From Parasaccharibacter apium (lineage in GTDB: Bacteria > Pseudomonadota > Alphaproteobacteria > Acetobacterales > Acetobacteraceae), in NCBI RefSeq assembly GCF_002592045.1, contig NZ_MEJG01000001.1, forward strand, positions 1 to 64,000: a DNA stretch of 64,000 nucleotides, in the 5' to 3' direction. Position 1 is the stretch's first letter. Every line of letters begins with the position of its first letter. The notes beneath the pieces are model-generated. The model saw nothing but the letters and a program-made list of their open reading frames with translations. It made no database searches and was not told where the DNA came from. The translations under genes were made by a program, and so were the position numbers. Positions 50,100 to 61,800 of the stretch are shown piece after piece.

Positions 50100-51950
50100 C
50101 TATGCCTCCTCACGTAGCTGTGCATCCTCTTTTGCAAGCGTGACGGCTTCTTGACCATCGGGCGAGACCATAGCAACCACTAAATCCCCTACTACGGGGA
50201 TCGTCTTTGCGCGATCTTCTGCTGATCGTATAAATATCCCTGTGCCACGACGAACAATGAGTAATTCAAGCCGATTTTCTTCTTTCTCCAATAATTCAAC
50301 GGTTGATTCCGTTACAATGTAACTAACAAATCGCCAACCACGACTAAATAACGTATCAAAAAACGTATAGTTCCACCCCGGCTCTCCCAGTACTTTACCA
50401 CGCGCATCACGCGAGAGACCACGATAGAGGTCCAGCCGTGCCACACCGGGGCTGACCTGATAAACGCGCTCCCGCCCCATATGAGGGGCTAAATGCCCGC
50501 AGACCATACCATTATAAATCGCATCCCCTGTTGTCGCGATCAGATAATCGGCGGGCCGCTCCTCCAAGGCTTCTTGCCCGGCTGCGGAGAGAAGTTCCGT
50601 CTTTAAAACAGGCACGCCGCGCCGTGCAGCCGGCATAAGCTCTTGCGCTGTTGTATCAACAAGCAAGACGGGTACTTTCTCCTCATTCAAGCATGCAGCA
50701 AGGTCCGTTGACCACGCATTACCGCCTAAAATAACCAAAGCGGGCTCGTTAGAAAGTGTCAGATGTAGCCGCCGTGCGAGGGGACCGAGGGAGAAGCCAT
50801 GGCAAATCATCGTCACAGCAATGACCGCAAACACCGCAGGCATCACCAACTCTGCCGAAGGATACCCCGCCTCCGCCAATTTAATCCCCGCAGCCCCAGC
50901 CACAGCCGCTGCAACAATACCGCGCGGGGCAATCCAGCCAACAAAAAGCCGCTCTTGCCAGCTCATCGTTGTGCCTAATGTGGAGAGGAAAATCCCCAGT
51001 GGCCGCACCACAAACAACACCACTAAGGTCAGTAATAAAATCGGGACCGAGAGCCGTGCCAGAACCCCACGATGCAAATCCGCCGCGAGGAGGATGAACA
51101 ATACCGAGACCATCAGCACGACAAGGGATTCTTTTGTGCGTTTTAGCTCATTCATCCCCGGCGGGTGTAGGTTGGTCAGCATCATGCCAAAAACGGTTAC
51201 GGCGATTAGCCCCGCACCTTCCATCGCCAATGTGCAGGCCTCAAAAATAACCAGGGCTAGTGTTAGAATGACAGGGACCTTTAGCAGCTCCGGCATTAAG
51301 TCCCGCGTAAAGAGATAGCTGAGCAAATAAGCAGGCAATATCCCCGCAGCAACAGACAAAGCCCCCGCCACAACCATATCAGGCAAGGTGTGGACAAAGA
51401 GCATCTGCTTATGCAGGTCGAGATGCAGCAACATAACCTGCATTACAACCGCAGCAAGAATGGCCCCTAGCGGGTCATTCACAATCGCTTCCCACCGTAA
51501 AAAGGCAGCAACACGCGGTTGTAGCTTGGCACTGCGTAGCAAGGGCAGAATGACCGTAGGCCCCGTCACCACGATAATCGCCCCAAAGAGAAAAGACGGC
51601 CCCCACTCCAGCCGTGCAACATAATGTGCGGCTAAGGAGCCTAAGAGCCAATTGATAGGCAAGGCCACCATCGTCAAACGTGCAACCCCTTGCCCAGCCT
51701 CGCGTAACTGACGAATATCCAGCGCAAGGCCGCCTTCAAACACGATCAAGGCGACCAGCATGGAGACAAGCGGGCGAAAGGCATGGCCTAATGTCTCGGA
51801 GGGGTTCAACCAGCCTAGCACAGGGCCAAAAAGAAGCCCCATAGCAAACAGCAACACAATCGCTGGCAGGCGCAGACGCCACGCCACCCATTGCGCCAGC
51901 ATACCAGCCCCAAATGTTAGCACCACACCAAAGAGAACATCATAGGCCAT
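50100..51950 (-). CDS. CPA1-type Na+(K+)/H+ antiporter with cytosolic C-terminal domain
   Basis: An inner-membrane cation/proton antiporter, 616 residues. The first about 400 form 12-13 helices, with the ion-binding motif in FLRWEAIVNDPLGAIL (Asn-Asp pair) and LFVGWIAPRGIVAAAV. The rest is cytosolic: a TrkA-N-like Rossmann segment (PALVILGGNAWSTDLAACL, then LLVDTT and ADYLIATTGD) and a C-terminal part ending in a possible TrkA-C-like fold. The tail suggests gating by nucleotide or redox state. Transport of protons against Na+ or K+ would aid growth at low pH (inference). Confidence 0.92.
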   Translation of the reverse strand: MAYDVLFGVVLTFGAGMLAQWVAWRLRLPAIVLLFAMGLLFGPVLGWLNPSETLGHAFRPLVSMLVALIVFEGGLALDIRQLREAGQGVARLTMVALPINWLLGSLAAHYVARLEWGPSFLFGAIIVVTGPTVILPLLRSAKLQPRVAAFLRWEAIVNDPLGAILAAVVMQVMLLHLDLHKQMLFVHTLPDMVVAGALSVAAGILPAYLLSYLFTRDLMPELLKVPVILTLALVIFEACTLAMEGAGLIAVTVFGMMLTNLHPPGMNELKRTKESLVVLMVSVLFILLAADLHRGVLARLSVPILLLTLVVLFVVRPLGIFLSTLGTTMSWQERLFVGWIAPRGIVAAAVAGAAGIKLAEAGYPSAELVMPAVFAVIAVTMICHGFSLGPLARRLHLTLSNEPALVILGGNAWSTDLAACLNEEKVPVLLVDTTAQELMPAARRGVPVLKTELLSAAGQEALEERPADYLIATTGDAIYNGMVCGHLAPHMGRERVYQVSPGVARLDLYRGLSRDARGKVLGEPGWNYTFFDTLFSRGWRFVSYIVTESTVELLEKEENRLELLIVRRGTGIFIRSAEDRAKTIPVVGDLVVAMVSPDGQEAVTLAKEDAQLREEA

Positions 51951-52065
51951 AGGGAGCGTATTTCCTCCATTGCGCGTAGCCGAATATCAGCCATTCTCAC
52001 AATAAATACACAAACGCTCCATGGCAGAAAAGCTCCGCCATCACGCTAATGAGGCTGTAAGAGGC

Positions 52066-53379
52066 TCAATTTTGTGCGCTACGCTCCATCACCGCAACAA
52101 AAAAGCCATCTGTCCCATAGCTATGGGGGGTAAGGGCAAAGGCAGAATCTTGGCGCAAGCTCTCTGGCAAGAATAAAGACCGCCGCGCTGAAGGGAGGGG
52201 CTGATAATCAGCCCTTCTTTTAAGGAAGGCCTCTATCTGCTGGATATTCTCCACCCCTAAGAGAGAGCATGTGGCATAAACCAATTTACCACCGGGGCGA
52301 ACAAGCCGTGCGGCAATATCCAAAATAGCGGCTTGCTTTACGCAAAGCTCTTGTACATCCGTCTCACTTAGCCGCAGCCGTGCATCAGGGTTACGCCGCC
52401 ATGTTCCCGTACCAGAGCAAGGCGCATCGACCAATACCGTCTCAAACTGCCCTTCCCGCCGTTTGGCCCATTTATCTCCCTCTTTGAGGAGATGGCGCGT
52501 CACATTATGCACACCCGCCCGGCGCAACCGCTTTACAGCCCCCTCCAACCGTATAGAGGAGACATCACATGCGACAATTTGACCCTTATTTTCCATCGTC
52601 ATGGCAATGGCTAAGGTCTTTCCCGCCGCACCAGCGCAATAATCAAGCAACCGCTCGCCGGGGCGGGCATCCACCGCCGCAGCGATGAGCTGGCTTCCTT
52701 CATCCTGAATCTCTACCAGACCATCCCGAAAAAGTGCCGCAGCGGTAATGGGCTGGCGACCCTCAAGGCGAATCCCCCAAGGGGAAAGAGGCGTTGGCTG
52801 CCCATCAAACCCTTCCCGCTTAAGGCGGCGCAAGGCTTCCTCACGCGTTCCTTTCAGCAGATTCACGCGGAGGTCGAGCGTTGGAGCCCCCATGAGGGCA
52901 CGCATTTCCTCCTCCAACCGCTCGCCGAAATCACGCTCTAAATAAGGGTGCAACCAATCAGGATATTCCAACCTGACAGGGAGGGATTGTTTCTCATCTG
53001 TGATGGATTGGCCCTCTAATGCCGCCAGCATCGCATATTCACGCTCACTCAATGGGGCTGGTGCGTAACGCTCCCCACTAAATAACGCTTGAATGGAGGA
53101 TAAAGGCTGCCCCACAAAATGCAGCATCGCCGCGCATAAAAGCCGTGGGGAAATATCCTCATACCGGTACCGTAACTCTGCCCGTAAATGCCAATGCAGC
53201 CGCCGCCACGCCCGCAGCACATCCCACGCTAAGGTCGAGATAGCCCTGCGATCCCCACCACCAATATAGCGGCGTTCGCGGAAGAAGTTATTAGCCACGG
53301 CATCAGCCGGACGATGAGGCGCATTTTGAATCGCACAAAGCAGATCAATCGCACCAGAGAGACGAGCAGCGGGGGTCAT
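52066..53379 (-). CDS. RsmB/NOP-family RNA (cytosine-C5) methyltransferase
   Basis: 437 residues of the NOL1/NOP2/Sun family, which methylates C5 of cytosine in rRNA (RsmB acts on 16S C967). The N-terminal NusB-like region is followed by a methyltransferase core with LLDYCAGAAGKTLAIA for SAM, VLVDAPCSGTGTWRRNPDAR with the first cysteine, and LVYATCSLLGVEN with the catalytic cysteine. The N-terminal half is divergent enough that the exact target is uncertain. It follows guaB on the same strand by 48 bases. Confidence 0.9.
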   Translation of the reverse strand: MTPAARLSGAIDLLCAIQNAPHRPADAVANNFFRERRYIGGGDRRAISTLAWDVLRAWRRLHWHLRAELRYRYEDISPRLLCAAMLHFVGQPLSSIQALFSGERYAPAPLSEREYAMLAALEGQSITDEKQSLPVRLEYPDWLHPYLERDFGERLEEEMRALMGAPTLDLRVNLLKGTREEALRRLKREGFDGQPTPLSPWGIRLEGRQPITAAALFRDGLVEIQDEGSQLIAAAVDARPGERLLDYCAGAAGKTLAIAMTMENKGQIVACDVSSIRLEGAVKRLRRAGVHNVTRHLLKEGDKWAKRREGQFETVLVDAPCSGTGTWRRNPDARLRLSETDVQELCVKQAAILDIAARLVRPGGKLVYATCSLLGVENIQQIEAFLKRRADYQPLPSARRSLFLPESLRQDSAFALTPHSYGTDGFFVAVMERSAQN

Positions 53380-53427
53380 GGCCCCCGCCTACCCTGTTTC
53401 CGTCCTTCAGGAAAGGGAAAAATCACC

Positions 53428-54957
<1,530 letters not shown>

Positions 54958-55057
54958 TCAGCTTAACCCTATTGATAGGTTTCAAGCCGTTGGCAGGGTC
55001 TCATAACGCACTCTGCAAAGGGAGGCAAAGAAAATCCGCCACTATGACCCTTCTATC

Positions 55058-56446
55058 TCACAATGAGGCCGAAAAACGCGGCGTCGCTTGGCCCGCTTGC
55101 TTTGCGGCAAGCTCTTTCTGCCGTGCATCAAACACCGCTGCCACATGCCGGAGGAAGGGCTTGCCCTTTTCTGTCAAGCTAAGGTGATTCCCTTGCCAGT
55201 GAATCAGCCCATCTTCCTCAAAAGAGCGTAAAGCCTCTAGCTCCGCAGCAAAAGCCTGACTTAGAGCCTGCCCTTCTGGAATATAAGGGGTAAGGTCCAC
55301 AGCAGAGAGGCACATAATGGTCTCAATCACCTTCCCCCGCCAACGATCATCTTGTGTGCGAAAGACACCACGGGCGATGGGCAAGCCGTCTTGCTCCTTC
55401 AAAGCACGGCCATAAGCGGCTGTGGAGGGGATATTCTGATAATATCCCTCTGGCGTCATGGAGATAGACGAGGCCCCCATCCCCAGCAAAACAGGTGAGG
55501 AATCAATCGTATAGCCTTGGAAGTTCCGATGCAGTGTCCCGGCCTCATAAGCGCGCGCCATTGCATCATCTGGATGGGCGTAATGGTCTAGCCCAATGGG
55601 CTTATAGCCCGCCTCTACCAAGACGTGATCAATCATCGCCGCTTGCTCGACCCTCTCCTCCGTACCGGGTAAGGCCTCCTGAGGGATGAGTTGCTGGCGT
55701 TTCTGCTTCCACGGGACATGAGCATAACCAAAAACAGCCAATCTATCTGGTCGCATCGCCCCAATACGTTGGGCGGTGTCCTTCACACTCTCCACCGTTT
55801 GATAAGGCAGACCATAGATGAGGTCGATATTCACCCCATGCACCCCGGCAGCATGGGCTTGCTGCACACAGGCGAGAGTTTGCTCATAAGATTGTACGCG
55901 CCCGCATGTCTCTTGTACGCGTGGGTTAAGGTCCTGCACCCCAAAGCTGATGCGATTAAACCCCAACTCCGCCAAGAGTGGCAACATCCCCTCTGGAACA
56001 TGACGCGGGTCCATCTCCATAGCCAACTCTGCATCTGGAGCTATCTGGAACGCCCTACGCACAGCGGCCATGACCTCCCGCAAAACATCCTGCGGTAAGG
56101 TTGTCGGCGTCCCTCCCCCAAAATGAAGATGCCGTACAAGGCGGCCTTGCCCTATCAGGGCGATAACGCGGCGCATCTCCTCTAGCAATAACGCCCCATA
56201 TGCCTTGCGTCCCTCCTCCTGCCGCATCACAGCCGTATTACAGGCACAAAAGCGGCATAGCTCATCACAAAAAGGGACATGAAAATAAAGCGAGACCGAT
56301 TGCTCAGCTGGCAAAGCCTTTAGCCAGCTTGCCACATCTTGCGGACCAATAGCATCAGTGAAGCTAACAGCGGTTGGGTAGCTGGTATAACGCGGCAGAT
56401 TGCCCGCATAACGCGCTATTAAATCAGATGAGATTTTTGCAGCCAT
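55058..56446 (-). CDS. hemN: Oxygen-independent coproporphyrinogen III oxidase
   Basis: A radical-SAM enzyme that makes protoporphyrinogen IX without oxygen. 462 residues with the cluster motif C-x3-C-x2-C in FHVPFCDELCRFCACNT near residue 60, then LHFGGGTPTTLP, and YGLPYQTVESV. The C-terminal HemN domain (FEEDGLIHWQGNHLSLTEKG) is present, which separates it from HemW. Its presence implies haem synthesis can go on at low oxygen. tRNA-Gln genes lie just upstream. Confidence 0.97.
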   Translation of the reverse strand: MAAKISSDLIARYAGNLPRYTSYPTAVSFTDAIGPQDVASWLKALPAEQSVSLYFHVPFCDELCRFCACNTAVMRQEEGRKAYGALLLEEMRRVIALIGQGRLVRHLHFGGGTPTTLPQDVLREVMAAVRRAFQIAPDAELAMEMDPRHVPEGMLPLLAELGFNRISFGVQDLNPRVQETCGRVQSYEQTLACVQQAHAAGVHGVNIDLIYGLPYQTVESVKDTAQRIGAMRPDRLAVFGYAHVPWKQKRQQLIPQEALPGTEERVEQAAMIDHVLVEAGYKPIGLDHYAHPDDAMARAYEAGTLHRNFQGYTIDSSPVLLGMGASSISMTPEGYYQNIPSTAAYGRALKEQDGLPIARGVFRTQDDRWRGKVIETIMCLSAVDLTPYIPEGQALSQAFAAELEALRSFEEDGLIHWQGNHLSLTEKGKPFLRHVAAVFDARQKELAAKQAGQATPRFSASL

Positions 56447-56564
56447 ATCGTGCCATGATGCTCCAACCTTGAAGAAGGGAGCTCTCCCTTACAGCGGCAT
56501 ACGCTGATACGCAAATCTGAAGCGTATGTTAAGCGAACCTGCGCATCATTTAAGCTAAAATAAC

Positions 56565-56638
56565 TGGCTGGGAGACCTGGATTCGAACCAGGGCTGACCG
56601 GGTCAGAGCCGGTAGTTCTACCGCTAAACTATCTCCCA
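56565..56638 (-). tRNA. tRNA-Gln (CTG), copy 1
   Basis: A complete 74-base cloverleaf on the minus strand with encoded CCA. The acceptor stem pairs TGGGAGA with TCTCCCA, the anticodon stem ACCGG/CCGGT encloses CTCTGAC (anticodon CTG, codon CAG, glutamine), and the T-loop is GGTTCGAATCC. It is identical in sequence to copy 2, 128 bases away. Confidence 0.95.
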
Positions 56639-56692
56639 AGCGGCACTGTGAGACCGCTCTAAGACGGCCTGCTAAACATAACACCCTCATAA

Positions 56693-56766
56693 TGGCTGGG
56701 AGACCTGGATTCGAACCAGGGCTGACCGGGTCAGAGCCGGTAGTTCTACCGCTAAACTATCTCCCA
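56693..56766 (-). tRNA. tRNA-Gln (CTG), copy 2
   Basis: A second gene, identical base for base to the tRNA-Gln at 56565-56638, with the same anticodon CTG. The 54 bases between the copies are unrelated to the tRNA and carry no gene, so the duplication seems limited to the tRNA, or the spacers have diverged. Both read toward hemN. Confidence 0.95.
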
Positions 56767-56851
56767 AGGCGGTGTATGCAGTCGGGTTTCTAACGTCATT
56801 CATTTTCAGGCGCAAGAGGGCAGGCACGTTTTTCCCCCCTCATCTATCCCA

Positions 56852-57874
56852 TCAGCCCGAACGCCTCTGGGCTATGCTCGCCAAAAAGGCCCCGCCTATC
56901 AATAATAGCCCGACCAGCCCCGTTATCCATTCTGGCACAGAGACCAACACGCCACATAGCATCAAAAGAGACAGAATAAGGATGGTATAAAACGCCCCAT
57001 GCTCTACATAAACATACTCTGCCAAAGCGTTCGTTTTCAGCATGGAGAGGGTCATAGACCGTACAAACATGGCCCCTACACCAAGACCAAGGGCAATTGT
57101 GATAGGGTCTGTCGTAATAGCAAACGCCGAAATGACACCATCAAAAGAGAAGCTCGCATCAATAAACTCTAGGTAGAGGAAGCTAAGCAAGCCGCCCTTC
57201 ATCATAAGGGGGGCCGCACCGGGCTCACCAATCAACCAGACGAGACCTTCTTTGCCCAATATATAGGCAACAATCCCCCCACAGCCCCAAAAGAGAAAGG
57301 CTAACGGGTCATGCCCAGGGCCCATCAAACGGCTTACCCCCATCAACACCGCTAATGTCACCCCCACAGGCAAGGCGGGGACCCCACCAAGCCGTGCTAC
57401 TGGTTTTTCCACCCATGTGACCCAATGATGGGTTTTATCATCATCTAAAAAGTAATTCAGCGCGATAAGGAGGAGGAATGCCCCACCAAAAGAGGCGATC
57501 ATATCCCGCGCACCGAGCATGATATGGGCATAACGCTGCGGCTCCATCATCGCCAAACGCGCCGCTTGCCACGGGGAAAGCCCTGCGACAATAGCCACAA
57601 GCAGAATGGGGAAAAGAAACCGCATCCCTAAAACTGAAATCGGCATCCCCCAGCTCATATAACGGCGTTGCCATTGTGGGGACATGGTTTTGAGAATACC
57701 GTAATCGACAATCGCATTATCCATGGATTCAGCAGTTTCCATCAGGGCTAGAATCGCTACAGCCTCCACCCCTATAAGCATCCCCGTAAGGCTCGCTGTC
57801 TGCCAATATCCTAAGCCTGCCCCTATACATAAGGCGAAGGCTGCAACCATAAAGGCGGCGTAAAATTGTCTCAC
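56852..57874 (-). CDS. DUF475 (TerC superfamily) membrane protein
   Basis: 340 residues with nine or so membrane helices. The TerC-superfamily acidic motif appears twice: LMETAESMDNAIVDYG near residue 45, and LEFIDASFSFDGVISAFA near 235, giving paired Glu/Asp in the membrane that could bind a cation. The family is related to metal or tellurite resistance proteins, but its exact role is unknown. It starts with GTG, preceded by AAGGG, and is divergent from rlmE. Confidence 0.85.
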   Translation of the reverse strand: MRQFYAAFMVAAFALCIGAGLGYWQTASLTGMLIGVEAVAILALMETAESMDNAIVDYGILKTMSPQWQRRYMSWGMPISVLGMRFLFPILLVAIVAGLSPWQAARLAMMEPQRYAHIMLGARDMIASFGGAFLLLIALNYFLDDDKTHHWVTWVEKPVARLGGVPALPVGVTLAVLMGVSRLMGPGHDPLAFLFWGCGGIVAYILGKEGLVWLIGEPGAAPLMMKGGLLSFLYLEFIDASFSFDGVISAFAITTDPITIALGLGVGAMFVRSMTLSMLKTNALAEYVYVEHGAFYTILILSLLMLCGVLVSVPEWITGLVGLLLIGGAFLASIAQRRSG

Positions 57875-58011
57875 AAAATGCCCTTATCTTCTCTAGTGCA
57901 ACGGCTAACGCAATGTCTCTGCCAGCCCCTTACAAGCAAAAAGCCTCTTACAGCAACAAAAAGACGAAGCGGCCTTTGCAGATATGGAGGAAGAGCTTAT
58001 CTTCTCGCATT

Positions 58012-58803
58012 ATGAGCCCAAAAGATACGCCTCCTTCATCCCGCCGCCCTGCTAAAGAGCGAGCCGCAAAACGTGTTCCCGGCAAGCCCTTGCGTCACTC
58101 ACGCACACCCGGCACGCGCGACCCTGCCGATGATGCCTCTGCCTCCCAAACCTTACGGACGCAGACCGTCAAACTACGCAAAGCCCGTGGGCGCACCCCT
58201 GCCCAGCAACGCTGGCTCAATCGCCAATTAAATGACCCTTACGTCAGTGCGGCACGCCAACAAGGCTGGCGGTCCCGCGCGGCCTTCAAATTGCTGGAGA
58301 TGGATGACCGCTTCCACTTCATCAAACCCGGTAGCCGCGTTGTGGACCTGGGTGCCGCACCGGGGGGCTGGGCGCAGATTGCCGTTAAGCGCGGGGCGGC
58401 TAAGGTCATTGGGGTGGACTTACTACCAGTGGACCCCGTACCAGGGGCCGACATCATCGAAGGGGATTTTATGGAAGCCGACATGCCAGAGCGGCTCCAA
58501 AACATGCTTGGCGGGCGCGCAGACCTTGTGATGTCCGATATGGCACCTAACACCACAGGCCATGCTGCAACTGATCATATCCGCATTATGGCCTTAGCTG
58601 AAAATGCACTCGACTTCGCCTTAAAAATCCTCGCTAAGGACGGCGCCTTTATTGCAAAAGTCTTCCAAGGGGGGTCAGAAAAAGAGATGCTAGACCTGAT
58701 GAAGCGCAACTTCGCCGTTGTAAAGCACGTCAAACCGCCTGCCTCCCGTAAGGAATCGAGCGAGCTTTACGTCATCGCCACTGGCTTCCGTGATGAGCTC
58801 TGA
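58012..58803 (+). CDS. rlmE: 23S rRNA (uridine-2552-2'-O)-methyltransferase
   Basis: An FtsJ/RrmJ family enzyme that methylates U2552 in the ribosomal A-loop late in 50S assembly. From ATG 58012 it has 263 residues; about the first 70 are a basic, Pro/Arg-rich extension (SRRPAKERAAKRVPGKP) before the core. Core motifs: RSRAAFKLLEMD (catalytic Lys), VVDLGAAPGGWAQ for SAM, LVMSDMAPNTTG (Asp), FIAKVFQGG (Lys) and SRKESSELYVIA (Glu), so the K-D-K-E tetrad is complete. ATG 57913 would add 33 more residues; neither start has an ideal ribosome binding site. Confidence 0.94.
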   Translation: MSPKDTPPSSRRPAKERAAKRVPGKPLRHSRTPGTRDPADDASASQTLRTQTVKLRKARGRTPAQQRWLNRQLNDPYVSAARQQGWRSRAAFKLLEMDDRFHFIKPGSRVVDLGAAPGGWAQIAVKRGAAKVIGVDLLPVDPVPGADIIEGDFMEADMPERLQNMLGGRADLVMSDMAPNTTGHAATDHIRIMALAENALDFALKILAKDGAFIAKVFQGGSEKEMLDLMKRNFAVVKHVKPPASRKESSELYVIATGFRDEL

Positions 58804-58839
58804 TTTCCTTGATTAGCCCGCTCCCTTCCAAAAGATGTT

Positions 58840-61800
58840 TCAAGCGGCATCACTCTGGTGCGCTTTCTCCAGCAATTTACCTAGAGAAGCGAGGATTTTC
58901 CGCGCCATATTAATGCGTACGGCGTTTGTCATTTCCCGCACCATCGCAAGCTTATGGTCCGGGCGTATCTTCACCCCGGCTTTCTCATTCCGCGCAGCCC
59001 AGCGGATTAACCCATCTGGATTAGCAAACTTATTCTTGCGGAACTGAAGCACCATGCCTTTAGGGCCAGCCTCCAGCCGCTCCACCCCGGTATCGCGGCA
59101 GAGTTTTTTAATCATCACAACATCAAGCAGATTTTCTACCTCTTGGGGCAGCGGGCCGAAGCGATCCACCAGCTCTACCCGCATCGCATCCACATCAGCT
59201 TCGTCCTTCAAAGCGGCGATGCGGCGATATAGACCAAGCCGAACAGGCAGGTCTTTTACATAATCCTCCGGCAAGAGAACAGCCAAACCGAGAATGATGT
59301 TCGGTGTCCAGCCTATATCCTCCTCATCGCTCTCATCACGCATCCGCCGCAAATCCGTCACCGCATCTTGCAGCATCTGTTGATACAGCTCGATCCCCAC
59401 CTCCCGAATATGGCCAGATTGCTCATCGCCTAAGAGGTTCCCCGCCCCGCGTAAATCGAGGTCATGCGAGGCGAGCGTAAAGCCTGCCCCCAAGGAATCC
59501 AACGTCTGCATAATCTCTAAGCGTTTGATGGAAGATGAGGATAATACATGCGTTTGTGGCCATGTCAGATAGGCATAACCACGCTGTTTGGCCCGCCCTA
59601 CACGACCACGAAGCTGATAAAGCTGGCCAAGGCCAAACATATCCGCCCGGTGAATAATAATCGTATTGACACGCGGCATATCCAAGCCGCTTTCCACAAT
59701 ATTGGTGGAGAGCAGAATATCGTACTTCCCCTCCGAAAACTCCGTCATCACCGTTTCTAGCTCGGTAGGGGTGAGGCGGCCATGCGCCTCGGTAATGCGG
59801 GCATCTGGCACAATCTCTTTAAGCCGCTCTGCCATATGCCGCATATCCGATAAACGCGGCACAACGCAGAAAATCTGCCCCCCGCGAAAGCGTTCTCGCT
59901 GAATGGCTTCATGAATCATCACTTTATCAAAAGGCGTGATGAAAGTACGGACCGAGAGCCGGTCTGTCGGCGGGGTGGCAATCAAGCTCATCTCCCGCAC
60001 ACCAGAGAGCGATAGCTGAAGCGTGCGGGGAAGCGGGGTTGCGGAAAGGGTCAGCACATGGACATCCTCGCGCATGGCCTTCAGCTTCTCTTTATGCGCC
60101 ACACCGAAATGCTGTTCCTCATCAATAATCAGCATCCCTAGCCGCTCAAAAGACACTGCTTTGGAGAGGAGCGCATGAGTCCCGATAACAATATCCACCG
60201 TACCATCAGCCAACCCATCGCGCACTTTTGTGGCTTCTTTTGCGCTCACCATGCGTGAGAGCTGCTCTACCCGCACAGGTAGCCCCTCAAAACGCTGTTT
60301 AAAGCCAAGATAATGCTGCCGTGCAAGCAAGGTTGTGGGCACCACGACAGCCACTTGCATACCAGAAAGAGCCGCGACAAACGCCGCGCGTAAGGCGACT
60401 TCTGTCTTACCAAAGCCGACATCCCCACAAACGAGGCGGTCCATCGGCTTGCCGCTGCTTAAATCCTCCAACACATCGGCAATCGCGCGCGATTGATCCT
60501 CCGTCTCCATAAAAGAAAAACGCGCGCAGAACTCATCCCACAACCCCTCTGCGGGAGCCATGATGGGGGCCTCCTTCATCGCCCGTGCCGCTGCGGTGCG
60601 AATCAGCTCCCCGGCCATTTCGCGCAGGCGTGTCTTCATCTTCGCCTTACGCGCCTGCCATGATGTCCCACCTAGCCTATCAAGCTGCACCGTCCCTTGC
60701 TCGGAGCCAAACCGGCTAAGCAAATCGATATTCTCCACAGGCAGAAGCAAACGTTGCTCCCCATCATAAAGGATGGAGAGATAATCATGCGCTACACGCC
60801 CTTCGCGCACGGTCTCTAGCCCAACATAACGCCCAATGCCGTATTCCTCATGGACGACAAGGTCACCCTCGGCAATTTCGCCAATTTGGGTGATAAAATC
60901 TTGACCCTTTCGCCGCCGCCTTGGTGGGCGGGCTAACCTCTCTCCTAATAAATCTTGCTCGGAGACAAAGGCGACTCTTCCCCCCGTAAAGCCACGCTCT
61001 AGCCCCAGAACAACCAGCCCAACCGCCCCACGCGCCATAGCTGCGGCCTCGGGCCAGCCTTCAAAGCTCTCACACGCAATATCATGATCGCGTAAGAGGG
61101 TCGCAATCCGCTCCCGCGAGCCATTGCTCCATGCCGTTAGGTAAGTGCGCCGCCCCTCTTTCGCCCATGCTTGTACATGGGTTGCAAATTGCTGAAAAAT
61201 CCCTTCTCGCCCCGCACCGCCCATGCTGGCAAAAACAGGCCCCGGCTTATAGCCCGCCTCTATCCCCTCAGCTCCATCAGGGCGCGCAAAGGGTGATAAT
61301 AGGACGGTGGGATGGCCCTTCAACATCCCTTCCCACCCATGGCGATTGAGATATAAACGATGCGGCGGTAGGGGCCGGTAAGGCAGCTCCCCCTCATGCC
61401 CCGCCGCGCAACGCGCTTGGTAATGGTCGGCAATCATCTCCAACCGGGCGGTAAGAATCTCTGGCGTCTCACGCTCAAAACTCACCGCGGCATCTGGCAG
61501 ATAATCCAACAAAGTTTCCATATGATGGCCATCACCATAATGAAAAAGCGGTAGATAATGCTCTGCCCCGCTGGCCCGGCGTCCCTCCAATAATTGCCGG
61601 TACAGCACATCCTCCATCGCACCGCTGCCAAACACATCCCGCCATCCTGTCTGAAAACGGCTGAGGCTGGCTTTATCCAATGCATATTCCGACACGGGCG
61701 TAAGGCTGAACCCCTCCCGCGCCTCTGTCGAACGCTGGGTTGCAGCATCAAAATTACGGATATTATCAACCTCATCTCCGAAGAAATCGAGCCGCACAGG

